Of a stretch of 64,000 nucleotides of DNA, positions 10,976 through 22,710 are shown piece by piece. The stretch spans positions 452,501 to 516,500 of the forward strand of contig JAILWY010000005.1 in NCBI GenBank assembly GCA_022113835.1, written 5' to 3'. The first letter of the stretch is position 1, and every line of letters starts with the position of its first letter. Below the pieces are notes generated by a model. The model ran no database searches and was not told the origin of the DNA. It saw only the letters and a program-made list of their open reading frames with translations. Made by a program: the position numbers and the translations under genes. This DNA comes from Atopsyche davidsoni (lineage: Eukaryota; Arthropoda; Insecta; Trichoptera; Hydrobiosidae).

Positions 10976-12880
10976 CTTACAGTATTACTGATGGTGTCAC
11001 TCACAGAATTTCATTGTGAACGCTTGTTTTGAATGTAAAGCGAGAAATTAAACTTTCTAATAAAATAAAATATAGGACCGTGATTGATAAATAACAAAAT
11101 AATACGTTATGTTTTGTAAAAAGCTTTCAATAGGTCTGTCAAATAAAAATTGTTTGATTTTCCTATAAAAATTATAAAATATAACGTAAACCTTTTTTCC
11201 AAAAGATTCGCAGGGGGTGTTTGTAATTTATTTGCACTGTGCTAAGATATAAATAATAATAAGAAATAGCCTTATTTGATTTTAAAGTTATTTTTAGTTA
11301 AAAACAGTAAAAAAAAAACTAAATTTAAATTATAAAAATGAAAATGAACTTATGTACTAAAACAGCAATTCGAAACACACATCTCATGCTTCCGGCTGAG
11401 TGCGTGGTCTGTTTTCGATCTTTTCGCATACTACATATATTATTTTTTGGTTTTCAAATCGTTCACACACTACAAAATTAAAAAAAATGCATTCCAATCA
11501 TAAAACTAATAAAAAAAATATCCTTTAAAGCGATCGGCTGAATCGAGATTATAATCCGATCGGGCGCAGCAGCCTGGAGGCAATATAGCTATATGCCACC
11601 ATAAACAACGGGCGATCCCAATAATGTCAATATTTTACAACAACCAGACACAAACAAAACTAATAATATCTCCGACTTGACTTTTTATTTGCGCAATAAA
11701 GTTGTAGAATCACTTTGCAATTCTTACATTTCAATGAGCCAATAAATATCGAATTAAAAACCAGACATATAATATGATAATGAGCTTAGCACTGAGTATT
11801 TGGAGAACTGGCGTCCAATATTATTCTATTCAACGTTATTGATTTATATATAATTTTTTATCAAAGGGAAATAGGAAAATCGCAGCATTTATATATAAGG
11901 GGTCTTAACTTATATTATCCAATAAAAGTAACTAAACCAAAAGTTTTTATTGCGTATCTTAACAAAAAGGAGATCACAATATTTTTTTTAGTGAATTTAG
12001 ATTTTAATGCATGACACAACCAGATTTTTTTGTGTAAATACAGACGAGAGTTGTCACGAAAATCTAAAAAAATACTAACTAGAATAACAAAGATTTACAA
12101 GTCACTTACAAAACTAATACATGTATCAAAGTGCCGCACGGGTAGATTGTTTGAAAAGAACGAGATTAAATAATAAATCTAGTATAATTTAGAAAAAAAT
12201 AAATAATTACACATTGCTTTGTGATGACCTTCCGATATCTGTAGGCGACAACCTTCGACGCTTGCTAATCCAATTGGTCGGTGGGTGGTTAGATATGATG
12301 TTTGTATTAAGAGTTTTTACTGTTATGACAAAATTAATAGCTTATTGTATCTAGAGAAATGCTCTGCTTCTTAGGTTATTGGTTTAGTACTTTTGCGTGT
12401 TTGTTTTTATTTTTAAATTTAAATGCACAAACATAAAAAACCCAATATTTGCGATATCTTGTGATTATATAATAATATCAATCAGTGTGTGAATGATGAA
12501 TTACATATCGAGAATTCTACTTTATTCTACTATTCAAAATTCTACTTTAATTTTCAAAACCATTAGAAGCAGTTCAGGTTGTATTATTTTGTTTACGTTG
12601 TCGGCATTGGACTTTACAAAGAAAAATAAAATATTTGCATCAAGGAGATATTTTTTTAAGACGCCACTCCTACGATCCCAGGCAACATATAATTAAAATT
12701 TAAACAATTTTTTTAAATTTTATCACTCGAATTCGTATGCAAAATGCTATGGAAAAAACAATTGTCCAATTACAATAATTCGAAGTAGTCCATGATATTA
12801 TGTGTGCTGTGGGTTTTGTGTCACCCTGTACGTGCAATTAGCCCACACCGGAAGACAGAAGCGCTGTGTTCGGTTGTATT
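10976..12880. other. AT-rich noncoding segment
   Basis: About 1.9 kb of AT-rich DNA. I see no gene or array; the only CG-rich patch is around 11530-11580. Confidence 0.45.
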
Positions 12881-12884
12881 CATA

Positions 12885-12995
12885 TATGGGTGATTCCCGA
12901 GCGAGCCCAGGCGAGGCCGCGCGAGGCTTGTTTGATTTATTGCCTCCAATAATGTAACAATCAAAACAGGCGATAAATTAATTTATGGATTAACT
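12885..12995. promoter_or_regulatory. GC island with TGATTTAT element
   Basis: A CG-rich 5' half is followed by TTTGATTTATTGCC. TGATTTAT (12933-12940) is the known composite site for PBX/Extradenticle plus Hox proteins. Next come CAATAATG, AACAATCAAAAC and GATAAATTAATTTATGG, a near-palindromic homeodomain block. This dense cluster of AT-rich sites is among the better enhancer candidates. Conservation is untested. Confidence 0.4.
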
Positions 12996-13339
12996 ATTTC
13001 TAATTTTTCAATACATTGTTACACCAATTGTTTACATCTTTCTATTTTGGTTTAATATCATATGGATGGTTAATATCATTATGCTTAGGTGCGTGACGCC
13101 AACCGTTGCACGTGTTAGATGCATTTATGTGAAAAAGGCAAGCTCAGAGAGCTCAACGCGATAGTCAGAGACTCATCTTAGATGTGGTAGTGAAATGCGT
13201 ACATAGAATGCTGGTTAGGTGTTTCTTGTTATGTATTTTACTTAAATATCATAGACGTTCAATAACCTTAATTTAATCTATAATAGATCATTCTTGGCCA
13301 AACTGAAACAAGCCCGATAGTATCAATTTGGGAGTCATC

Positions 13340-13412
13340 TGTGAGGGATCTAATCAGAAACCGCTCGATCTTGAGTCCGGACTCTAGCTACTGAGCCAAC
13401 GAGCTGGCCTTG
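13340..13412 (-). mobile_element. tRNA-derived SINE relic
   Basis: The minus strand reads GTTGGCTCAGTAGCTAGAGT, a good tRNA-like A box (13385-13404), then a degenerate B box GCGGTTTCTGATTAGATCCC. No cloverleaf or intact acceptor is visible, so a SINE head is more likely than a tRNA gene. Confidence 0.5.
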
Positions 13413-13629
13413 AAACTATTTTCGAAAACCAAACATTATGTTTATTCATTCGTATAAATACACCTTCTTTGTAAAAATAATAATTAATAAATTTAGTCTC
13501 TGATTTAAAAAAATCTTAATAACTATATCACAGTTACGAATTTGATATCACACGGTTCCGGTGGACTTATTTTATAACATATTTGTATAAATTGTATCGA
13601 TCTCTCTTTTCCCATAACATTTAACATAC

Positions 13630-13860
13630 TCTATTAAATGCATAGTTTTGTTCGAGAATCCTCACGAATCCGAACATTTCCCACAGCGACAATCGTGGCT
13701 GGATGGCGATTCGCAGATTCATACAACAAACAACAAAGGGAAATAAATGAAATGCATGTTGACATCAGACGTGCGAGGGAGCGCCCGCGCTGCCGAGGGG
13801 AGTCACGAGGCCTTGCAAGTAGACGCCACGGGCTTGGCGCTAAAGATTGACGCACAAAAC
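13630..13860. promoter_or_regulatory. Weak GC island
   Basis: A CG-rich patch at 13770-13850 crossed by frames on both strands (13634-13941). None starts with a convincing context or shows a domain. The overlap on both strands argues for low stop-codon density in CG-rich DNA rather than a gene. Confidence 0.2.
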
Positions 13861-14016
13861 TATCTTCGTCATCTGGTGATTAATGATTTTGAATGTGAGA
13901 ACATTCTAGGGTTCTATTGCAATATTAAAAATAACAAATGATTCAGTGTACTTTAAAAAATCTTTATTTATAAACCTAATTTATCCGGTCAAAAAACATG
14001 TAACTTTTGTAATTTG

Positions 14017-14200
14017 AGTGATTTTCCCACATGTTCATTTTTATTCGTTACCGGTTTGCCGTGAAAGATTGGCGAAACCGGTCACCAATAAAAGTTAACA
14101 TGTAGAAAATCACTGAAGTATTTTATTTAAAATATTAAAATGGGATTCCATCAAGGACTATCTATCAACAATATTGATTACTTAAACTCATTCTGCCCGT
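14017..14200 (+). mobile_element. MITE-like family copy B with hairpin
   Basis: Arms 14017-14063 and about 14069-14114 form an imperfect inverted repeat: AGTGATTTTCCCACATGTTC on the left matches GAACATGTAGAAAATCACT-type sequence on the right, with GAAACCGGT/ACCGGTTT near the turn. The tail continues GAAGTATTTTATTTAAAATATTAAAATGG and is shared with the copy at 49181. It is noncoding, a probable nonautonomous DNA transposon. Confidence 0.65.
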
Positions 14201-14692
14201 CGACTCCAATATACTTTTGATTTAACCGATGGCTTTAAAAAATAAATAATCTAGATAAATTACTGTATATAATTTATGGATATGATTTCCAGGTTTTTAT
14301 GAAAAATAAAGAATCTCTAAATTTAAAATTAATTTTTCTTCACGCCTTGGGGATTGCGATAAAATACTTGAATATCGCGAAAAAAAATTAAGATAAGGCG
14401 TAAGTAAATACAATATAAATATATACAGAATCATGTTTATTGAAATAATTGTTTTATCGATTTGTATTTTTGTTATTTGCGATCAACAGATGACATAATA
14501 AAATTTACTTAATTCGTTAAAAGCCATGCCGAAGTAAGTGCCGTGCGTAATGAGTGCTCCGCTGCGTGAGTTGACCGTTTATTCAACTTTCAGATTAATT
14601 TTCCGAGGATCTCTGCCTTGAAATATATTTAACCCAGGTTAGTTCATTCACCGTAGCATCTTATTTATATTATTCTTTTTTTATTGTTTCAG

Positions 14693-14757
14693 GTATGGAT
14701 TATTTAACACGGGAGTGAGCTGTTATTTTAAAATAAATAAAAATAACAAAGCAAAAT
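14693..14757 (+). ncRNA. Possible internal exon of a noncoding RNA
   Basis: A pyrimidine-rich tract ending in TTTATTGTTTCAG (AG at 14691-14692) is a good acceptor, and AAAAT|GTAAGTTT at 14758 is a good donor. The 65-bp interval has stops in frame, so it would be noncoding. It pairs with an acceptor at 14846-14847. Splice signals of this strength arise by chance in AT-rich DNA, so transcript data would decide. Confidence 0.25.
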
Positions 14758-14847
14758 GTAAGTTTATACTTGTATCTGTAATATAATGAATCTTAACTAG
14801 TTAATTATACTTAAAAGTCTTATGTTTAATTATTTTATTTATAACAG

Positions 14848-14880
14848 GTACAAGAAGCCCCTGTTATGAATAAAATATAT
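14848..14880 (+). ncRNA. Possible terminal exon with polyadenylation signal
   Basis: TTTTATTTATAACAG precedes GTACAAGAAGCC, and AATAAA lies at 14869-14874. With the exon at 14693 and a 90-bp intron this could be the 3' end of a small spliced noncoding RNA. Sequence just downstream (14882-14904) is repetitive, so a transposon origin is also possible. Confidence 0.22.
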
Positions 14881-14881
14881 A

Positions 14882-14985
14882 TTATAATGATAAAAGTAAC
14901 TTTGTATTCTTTCTTCACTTTGAGTTTATTATATTTTTTGCATGACTAGTTTCGACCAAATAGACTAGGTCATCATCAAATGCAC
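14882..14985. repeat. Dispersed repeat fragment
   Basis: A 23-nt stretch at 14882-14904 recurs exactly, in inverse orientation, at 24502-24524. Downstream comes GCATGACTAGTTTCGACC and AGGTCATCATCAAATGC, a contracted inverted-repeat style common in insect transposon ends. Confidence 0.55.
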
Positions 14986-16535
14986 AATTAAACTGAAAAA
15001 AAATAAAATAATAATTAAAATTAAAGATTAAGTAAATCATGCATATTGCCGCATTATAAATACAAATAATAAGAAAAATAAGTCTTAAAAAGTTGTAGAG
15101 TATAAATTTTCATTCATCCTCATCAGAGATGGAAATTAACGGTAAATTCCAGTGCTCAGCTATGCAATGGAAACAAAAAGTATCATCAATTTGTTTTTAA
15201 TCAAATCTTCTATGAAGAATATGGCATATTGGAATCCTGCTTTTTACTATCGCCTCTATCGTGGATTCTGTTCCGCGGAACATTACTCCTACCAGACACT
15301 GCAGTAGATATCCACGAGGCGTGTTTAATACCACCCATGAACTAAAAATTTTCTGGAAAAACACCGATAGATGTTTTACTACTGGCACGCTTCTCCTATA
15401 TCAGCCACTAACTATTATATTGTAGATTACCCTATTAAGTAATTTTTCTAGGTAAGCGTAAGCATCCCACTATAAGTCTTGTATTAATTGAAAAATATAA
15501 TGTTTCATGCAGAATTCGAATCCGGGGTTAGAATATACATCGCGAGGGGTTTTCAGATGTACTAGTATATGTCCCATAGAAAATGAATGGTCGTCGCCCG
15601 CGGCGGTGCTTTACGTAGTGTTTGCTCGTGACTGAGTCCGCTTATCGTCAAGCCGTCGCCGGAACGAGGTAACGGCCAAAATATATTTCTAAAAGCTCAT
15701 ATCGTTATACTAGAGATGCATCCTCTGTCCTCACCTGTGTAGTTTAATAAATTTCTATAGCGCTATTTATAATACACGTGGTGGTCGATTTGGTAGTGGA
15801 GCTTTTTACTTTCGGAGGTTTCTTCAGACATTGTTTTCGTAAGACGATGACGCTTTTTACTTGTAATGTAATGCTGAACCACTGGCAACGGGACCACCTG
15901 TACCTCTCTAGGGCGAAAGATTTTAATTTTGGATCGCTCCAGATCTTATTGTCGTTTGAGAATTTCAACAGAAGACTCTAAAAAATCGACTTTCGCTAAA
16001 CGCAATCTTCCATCAAGACAAGATAAGGAAGAGATGTGTTCTCGGTATATTGTAACATATTATTTTAATTACAATTTCTATCATTTTTTTATTGCAGGAA
16101 ATATCTATATATTTGAATATAAAATTTAAATAAAATGTTCTGTTTTGTATACAATAACGCACAATATAGTTTCTATCATTTTTTTTTCTAGTGCAGAATA
16201 AAGACCTGAATAAAACATTTTGTAACTATACTATAAACCTTCCGGCACTCCTGACAATTTTTACTTCGTTCATCTTTGATTCATCAATGAGGTCGACATA
16301 TTATTATACCCGTAGAACAAAAACATAAATAAAAACTAAAATATTGGAGTTAAAATAAAAAAAAATTGATGAAACTCGGGTGCTAAGTTATTTTTATTGT
16401 TTATTTATTCTAACTAAGAAAATTGACGTATATATTTTATTCTTGTCAGATTATTTAACAGTTTAATTATTAAAGCGTATTACATAGCGCCATATATTTG
16501 CGCCAATACAACCGCAACTAAACATGTTCCTTTAT
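14986..16535. other. AT-rich segment with small island
   Basis: Holds a weak CG-rich patch at 15590-15670, a lone B-box-like GAATTCGAATCCGGGG near 15511, an E-box CACGTG near 15776, and two diverged copies of TTTCTATCATTTTTTT near 16076 and 16170. No gene is supported. Confidence 0.4.
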
Positions 16536-16539
16536 GAGT

Positions 16540-16800
16540 TCCCGGGCGTGATGGATTGTAGGTTTTTCCGTCTGCGCGTCAGGTCGGTTTAGTTTTCATG
16601 CCGAAATCCACACGGGCCGTTAAAAATTCATATTATATTAACGACGTCATACGCCAACCCCGGCCACATTACATTTGATGGATCCGCTACTATCTCGTAA
16701 CAAATCCGGCCGGCGACGCGTGCGGCCCGGAGAAACTCGACCCGGAGACACCCGACTGGGAAAGGAGAGGAGAGGCCCGGCCCTGGCGATTCTGATCATG
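16540..16800. promoter_or_regulatory. GC island with CCCGGAGA duplication
   Basis: CG-rich sequence including two copies of CCCGGAGA 15 bp apart near 16727-16750, plus ATTAACGACGTCAT. No reading frame of interest. Confidence 0.25.
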
Positions 16801-16864
16801 CTACACAAGCTTTATGCACTAAAATTAAAATTCCGTGACATCGTTAAGATACAAATTTAGTATG

Positions 16865-17015
16865 AGAAGCGGACCATCGCCCGCCGCGGCTGGCGATCCT
16901 CAAACGCAAGCTCCGTACCGTGTAATTATCCGATATAAATATTTGTCTAACCTCTCCCACTTGCACCGGCCCCACTCCGGTGGCAGGCGGGCTCGGCTCC
17001 AAGCAAAGAGGAATA
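16865..17015. promoter_or_regulatory. GC island
   Basis: CG-rich patches flank CGTGTAATTATCCGATATAAATA, a TAATTA core beside GATA-like sites. This is the same style as the island at 985. Confidence 0.25.
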
Positions 17016-17590
17016 TATGTCAAGATAATGGGAAATTAAAACAAATTATATAAATTTGTGAGATTCAAATCAATGACGATATGGTTGTTCTTTAGTTTTA
17101 AGAGGACTTTAAACTGACTAGTCTGGTCGAAAAGTACGCGATAGAAAGTGGGGGTATTTTATCTTACTTAAATAACCTCCGATTTGTTTATATATTTTGC
17201 CCATAATTATAGGTTTTATGTCATTAAAAAGTTACAGTATTTTTTAAATAAATCATTGTAAAATTAAATAATCAATATTTTTGACAGAAAGTATTTGGTA
17301 GAATTTCTACTATCTTTGTGTTTGTTTTTATATATAATAAAACATATTAAAATTCTTGATCCGTGAAAAAAAATGTTATTACTCTATTGATAGTGTTCCG
17401 TGTTTAAGAATAACTTTTTAAAAATGTGAATCTTAGTTTTGAGCACAGTTTAATAGATTTATTTAGGTAATGTTAAAGCTAAGACAATATTTTATAATAA
17501 AAAATATATTGATTTTGGATGTATTTATTAAACAAATAAAAAAAAGTTAAAATGACTTACAACACTACTTTCATTTATAGCACACATATT
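17016..17590. other. AT-rich segment with MITE fragment
   Basis: ATCAATATTTTTGACAGAAA and TATTTGGTAGAATTTCTAC at 17271-17310 match the tail of the MITE-like family seen at 49181 and 59921. The rest shows no structure. Confidence 0.4.
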
Positions 17591-17684
17591 GAGAGCTCTT
17601 CCGTCCTACAAAGGCATCGTCATATTCTATTTTGACGTTTGTTTATCGAGTATGATGATACCTCGATACGGAAAAAGATCTCTC
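17591..17684. mobile_element. Imperfect inverted-repeat element
   Basis: GAGAGCTCTTCCGT...GGCATCGTCAT at the left is complementary, with mismatches, to ATGATGATACC...ACGGAAAAAGATCTCTC at the right. About 33-nt arms enclose about 28 nt. Probably a foldback transposon remnant; no TSD was identified. Confidence 0.45.
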
Positions 17685-17921
17685 ACTATCTCTATGATAA
17701 ATGTTGTTATATCGAAAATCGTTTAGTAAGAATTTTTGTGATCCATATTAATATTCGCACGCATATAATGCGGTTGCCTGTCTATTGACCTAGACACGAT
17801 GTAAGCAATGTTTTATTTTACGTATGTATTTTGGAATAACGAAGATCATATTTACTGGATAGATTGGATAAGTTCTTTGCGGGTTATCATAGTTGTAAGC
17901 AAAGTAAAAACTGAACATGCG

Positions 17922-18010
17922 TTGACCCAACCAGGAATCAAACACGGTTTCTCAAGTTGAATGTGTTAAAAATCAACGACCTAAAGCTTACGGCCAAGTG
18001 GGAACCGATT
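17922..18010 (-). mobile_element. tRNA-derived SINE relic
   Basis: The minus strand has an A box (TTGGCCGTAAGCTTTAGG, 17980-17997) and a B box (GTGTTTGATTCCTGG, near 17932-17946) spaced as in tRNA promoters. This is the standard pol III split promoter of a SINE head. Cloverleaf stems are not maintained. Confidence 0.6.
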
Positions 18011-18600
18011 AGACAGTATATAGTTACAAACAACAGAGTTTTTAAATGCTCTATAAAGTTATAAATTTACAATCGGGATAAGTGTGACTTGGTGACACGG
18101 ATGGCGTGTATTTGCTGATCTAGAGTGTGAGTGGTCGCGCTCGTGCCGGGCGGGCAGGGATAATACTGCAGCTTATGTTTGAGATTCCCGCTTTTTTGTA
18201 AGATCAATTTATTAAGAAACAGTTGGATTTTTAGAATAAGCGTTCATAAAAATAATTCACTTTCAAATGCAGAAATCTTTCGACCGCACATATTCCCCTC
18301 ATCTCCCCCTGCGAATAGTCTATTATGGTCCGCAGCAAGTTTTCATGTGAAAATTAAAACTGAATGTAAATAAAAATATTTATCTGTCTACTCGTACGTA
18401 AGTTACTTTGCACATCGCTCACAATACGATTCGCCCATGTCGATCTATCGCTCGATGAAAACCTCCCCCGCGCGCAGTCACGAAACACCATACTTTATGG
18501 TAGGTTCAAGTTGCAAGTATCCAATTTTAATAATTCTCGTAACGTTTTCTTCGTTTAGCCGGCAATAATAACATAACTTATTATACACGCCTCACTACAA
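18011..18600. other. AT-rich noncoding segment
   Basis: No gene seen. Small CG-rich patches occur at 18135-18160 and 18460-18480. Confidence 0.4.
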
Positions 18601-18604
18601 TAAC

Positions 18605-18720
18605 AAATCGTCGAACGTATCGGGCCCGGGAGTAAATAGCTCTCCCTGCCAGGGCGGAGCGCGGCTCGTCTGCACGCCGCCCGGACTTAAAGACACACGG
18701 CTGAAGCCAGGCGAACATGC
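18605..18720. promoter_or_regulatory. GC island
   Basis: Contains TCGGGCCCGGGAG and AGGGCGGAGCGCGGC. An E-box CACGTG occurs nearby at about 18806. Confidence 0.25.
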
Positions 18721-18879
18721 CATCTGCTGAAAAAAGTTGCTTATTACTTTATATAACGTACAAGGAAAGAAATACAGTAAATAAACAATAAAATAAAAAA
18801 AACACCACGTGTTATGACCGAGATGTGAGAAGACATCACGGCTTAGTCTGCATATATGCCGGATCGCTTGTATCGCACT

Positions 18880-19050
18880 CTCCTATTCGGAATCATGGGG
18901 GGCGCGAGGCACGACCGCCGCCAGCTCGAGTCGCCGCGCGAAAGTGAAGAGCCGGCGTGCTTTATAGAGGCGCCGCCCGCGCTCGTGTTTAGGCAATCGA
19001 TTCACACGTCAGTCACATAATTAACCCTAGTCAATTATTATTATCGGGTA
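18880..19050. promoter_or_regulatory. GC island
   Basis: CG-rich sequence followed by GCAATCGATTCACACGTCAG, CATAATTAACCC and GTCAATTATTATTATCG. A TATA-like CTTTATAGAG near 18959 and a TCAGTC initiator-like site near 19010 are too far apart for a standard core promoter. Confidence 0.3.
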
Positions 19051-19140
19051 TTAAATAAATTGTCATTTTTCACTCACACAGATCTATTGTGTATACAACT
19101 GTTTTTCAAATTCACACAAGACGATCAAAATTTTTTTCGC

Positions 19141-19175
19141 ATCCCAGTGGGAATCAAACCCGCATTCTCCAGAAT
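19141..19175 (-). mobile_element. SINE B-box fragment
   Basis: The minus strand reads GCGGGTTTGATTCCCACTGG, a near-perfect B box. No A box is seen at the expected distance, so only a fragment survives. Confidence 0.4.
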
Positions 19176-19655
19176 AAAAAAATAAATTAGTCTTGTTTTT
19201 AAAAAAACAGCAATAGCTGTTATTTATAAAAAAAAAATTCCTTTAATTTTTTTGTATGAATGTCTTTTTTTGATGGTTTCTCTCGCCGTTTGATATGAAT
19301 ATGCAAATAAACCTTCTTGGGTAAAAAATCGGATTAATTCAATATATCTAAATAATCTAGGTAAACACATATCGAAAATTAAAACTGTTGTAAAGGTTCA
19401 AGATAATTTTGAGGCAATTGTTTTGGAAATTTAAATTGTATCTGATATTTTACGCAAATCCCTTGTTGAAATTTCGTTTAGTAAATTTTGCTTTGACGTA
19501 AAGGTTTACTCACTACTAATTCATATGTATATTTTATCAATACTGTAACCTTGATAAAATATTTAGTGAAAGAAAACAGAACATCGACATCTTTTCGGCA
19601 GTTAGTGTGCAATGCAAGGACAATTGTGAGGCGAGATCGAAACAACCCGAGTGCA
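19176..19655. other. AT-rich noncoding segment
   Basis: Poly-A and poly-T runs. No structure or gene is visible. Confidence 0.4.
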
Positions 19656-19659
19656 CGTT

Positions 19660-19875
19660 TCTGAAGCAGACAATCACCGAAACATTTTCCGAGGTTGCAG
19701 GCGTAATGCGCCGTGAATTACCTCACAAAGGTCAGGGCGTGGAGTAAAAATAAAAGCAGACAAGATGGATGCCGGCTTGTTTGTTTATGGTATCATCACG
19801 ACCGGGAATCTTTACTGGACGGCGGGTACATCGGCATCGCGGCCAGTGCGCCCGTGCTCGCGTAAATAGGTTAGC
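19660..19875. promoter_or_regulatory. Weak GC island
   Basis: Moderately CG-rich stretch with GTAATGCGCCGTGAATTACC near 19700 and CATCGGCATCGCGGCCAGTGC further on. No coding signal. Confidence 0.2.
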
Positions 19876-20168
19876 AACCAGAGTCCCTAGTTCTATAAAT
19901 GGGCTAGATTCAATTTACTGTAACACATGGCTAAAAAAAAATAATTTTGTGGTATGGTATGATTTTGTTATTTTTAGTCACAAGATATTGTAAATATCCT
20001 CTGAATAATTACGCGCACTCATGGCAAAGAATGAGTGCTTTTTAAATGAAAAAAGTTTAATTGATACTTTTTGAAAAAATTTGACTATGACATGAATCTT
20101 TGCGAATGTGAAAAAAATATACCAATTGAATAAGTGATGTATCTCAAGACTTCGTGCGAATTGTGTCA

Positions 20169-20170
20169 AA

Positions 20171-20243
<73 letters not shown>
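20169..20243. repeat. (AT)n microsatellite
   Basis: About 75 bp of near-uninterrupted AT dinucleotide repeat. Confidence 0.98.
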
Positions 20244-20245
<2 letters not shown>

Positions 20246-22075
20246 CAAATAAATTATGAAAAAGTCTAAAATCTATACTATTTATTTTTTGTTGATATTA
20301 AGGATTAAAATTTGTTCCTATATTAATCTTTAAATATGTACAAACAATTCTTTTTGTCTCTTGTCTCAAAAAATGTACTACGATATTTTGTACCTAGAAG
20401 CGATTTTATTTTTTTGTAAAATAATAAAAAAAACTACATTCAATCAGTATTGCAATTAAAACGTTATTATGTCGGAGATCATATTCGTTCGGTAGCTGTA
20501 AATAGGTGGTTATTTTCGAACAAGCGTTACCGTGCGGTTGACAACCCAAGCTCACCGTATCTAATGATTTTTATCATCTCCCTTACTAAAGAAACACATT
20601 TGCTTAAAAACACCTGTAAATATATTTAAATTACACCAGCATTTGGTAAGACCAAAAATTCCGATTACACTATAAATACTGTTCATAAGACACGAATGTA
20701 TAAAAAAAGTTAGTCGAACGATTAATTAAAAAAATAGTCATAATAATAATAAATATTGACGTCATTATCATTATGGAGTGTCACTGATTCAGATAGTAAT
20801 CTTAACAAGCCTCATAACGTAAAATAAGATATTATAACTGTACCGCACTCGAACCACCCACGCCCTCGCGTCGCACAGTGGGAATGCCGCCTCTCCGCCT
20901 CTCCGCCTCACCACACATCGTGTATTCCAATCGTAAAATTTGTGAAAATACTTTAGATTTTCGTGTTGCTACTTTATCAATCGGCACAGAAAGTGTAAGT
21001 TTTGTTACAAATTCCATGAGGAAGGAAATATGATATACACCTATTCTTCGATTTACACTTCATTAGTATGCCGCATAAATCGAAAAAAAACTAAAATGTG
21101 CATAATTCAGTCATCTTTTTCAACGTAAAAAAAATCTTAATATATCTTAAAAAACATTAAAATAACGGTGTATGCATAAAGGTATATGTATGTATTTAAT
21201 TTATTATATACTGTAGAAACAAGAAATATAAATTTGAAAAAAAAATCAACAATTTAAATACTGTCATCACTCTCATAGACTATTTATTAATCTTTTCTCC
21301 CTGATTAAATCCGTAATTAACAATTGTGTTTAGTTTTTGTTCAAATTTTTATAGACTTTTTTTATTTTTTTTTACTGTCGGTCCCGAGCAGCGCTGTAGT
21401 TCTACTTCCGGAAGACTTTATATGAAGTTAAGCATTCAAGAAAGCTCGTTTAACATTTAATTAATTTTATAGCGAATGATTACCCAATTTTCGCCTTAAT
21501 TCAAGTCCTTCACAAATAAATTTTGCTGTGAACGCAACCGGTTCAGACTTCTCTTCATCAGGATCACTGTCACGATTATTTGTTTCATTAAGCGTGTCTC
21601 CGCAACCCTGAACTTTATACACGCTAGAAAAACGGTCGCTACAAAATAAATGGAATTCAGAATACAATGGAATATAGAAATATAAGAGCCAGTGTTACCG
21701 AGCGAATGGAACTAAAAAAATAATTTTTGGGTTTTTTTTTCTAAATCCCATATTTTAAAAACAGTGTTAATGTGTAATCGTGGTGAAAAAGTAACGTGTA
21801 AATCGGGATATATAATACGAGTATATATAATAATATTTTCGATATTCTTTTTTCCCCATATTTTTAAAACCATGTAAAAGTGAAATCGTATATTTTAAAT
21901 ACAGTGTGAGTCGGGTTACTTCTGTATTATAAATTATATATATTTTTGTTATACTATTTAGGGTTTATAATTTTTTTCATTTTTAATCACACTGAATACA
22001 TATTGTTTGTATAAGGCTTATTTAAACCTAAATGAAACAAATTACGAAAAAAAAAAATGTAAATAATTGTTTCGC
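20244..22075. other. AT-rich segment, one small island
   Basis: Holds a CRE TGACGTCA at 20757-20764 and a CG-rich patch at 20850-20920 with CGCCTCTCC twice. Frames on the minus strand (20832-21017, 21467-21667) are unrecognised. The rest is AT-rich. Confidence 0.4.
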
Positions 22076-22079
22076 GTTT

Positions 22080-22275
22080 GTGCCGGGTGTCGGGCACTGT
22101 GCGTGCACTGTGCGGGCACTGTGCGGGCACTGCGCGACCACTGTGCGCCGGAATGTGAGTGCGCCGGGCGACACGCACGGAGGCCGGGCCGGTTCTGCAG
22201 CCGCGCCCGCGTGTTTTTCGACCAAATTTCGGACATTCGAGAGATCTCGCTGAGGCCTGCGTGTCCGCCGTCCGA
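22080..22275. promoter_or_regulatory. GC island with 11-bp array
   Basis: The island opens with the GCACTGTGCGG array and continues CG-rich to about 22270. Six or more overlapping frames on both strands cross it (22028-22365). This results from the array and composition, not from genes. Confidence 0.3.
22094..22148. repeat. 11-bp minisatellite (GCACTGTGCGG)x5
   Basis: Five 11-bp units start at 22094, 22105, 22116, 22127 and 22138, with one to three substitutions in the outer units. Confidence 0.93.
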
Positions 22276-22479
22276 ATAAATAAGCATTGCGCTCTTAGCG
22301 ATAATATACTGTCCTATAAATGCCGCGCAAGTGCGCCTCCGACTCTTCATAACCAGCACTTGTGAAGGGTGTCAACTTAACGTAATGATATGATGTGCTA
22401 ATTACTGAATGCTCATGGGACTGTAAATAAATTTGTGGTTGTAAACAAATAATCTTTATCATCTTGAATCGAATCAACC

Positions 22480-22710
22480 GTAACGTCAGATATGAGTGGG
22501 GCTCGCAGGGCGCGCGAGTTTCCCATTGGGCGATGGTTTGCGGCGCTCGGTGGCCGCGGTTCGATCCCCGCGCTAATAACGGTGATTACCGCGGGGATGC
22601 GAAACGACGGACCGAGAGGCTCGCGGTCCACTGATTGAATACACCTACAATTAGAAGGAGGGCCGTCGGGGTCTGCGGGCCTCGCTAACCGGCGACCGCG
22701 ATTGCACGTT
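22480..22710. promoter_or_regulatory. GC island with hairpin
   Basis: CG-rich stretch with a strong hairpin (22560-22603), a tRNA-like B box and CGGCGACCGCGATTGCACG at the 3' end. Confidence 0.3.
22560..22603. repeat. Hairpin overlapping a B-box-like motif
   Basis: A perfect 9-bp stem, ATCCCCGCG (22564-22572) with CGCGGGGAT (22590-22598), is extended outward by TTCG/CGAA and inward by TAAT/ATTA. The left arm overlaps GGTTCGATCCCC, a good B box. No matching A box or full cloverleaf is visible. Confidence 0.65.

Noticed and set aside
18955..19015. TATA plus initiator core promoter
   Set aside because: CTTTATAGAG and TCAGTC are about 50 bp apart, too far for a standard core promoter, and no transcript evidence is visible.
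22545..22610. Intact tRNA gene
   Set aside because: The B box is good, but the T-arm needs an 8-nt loop, and no A box, anticodon arm or acceptor stem can be fitted.
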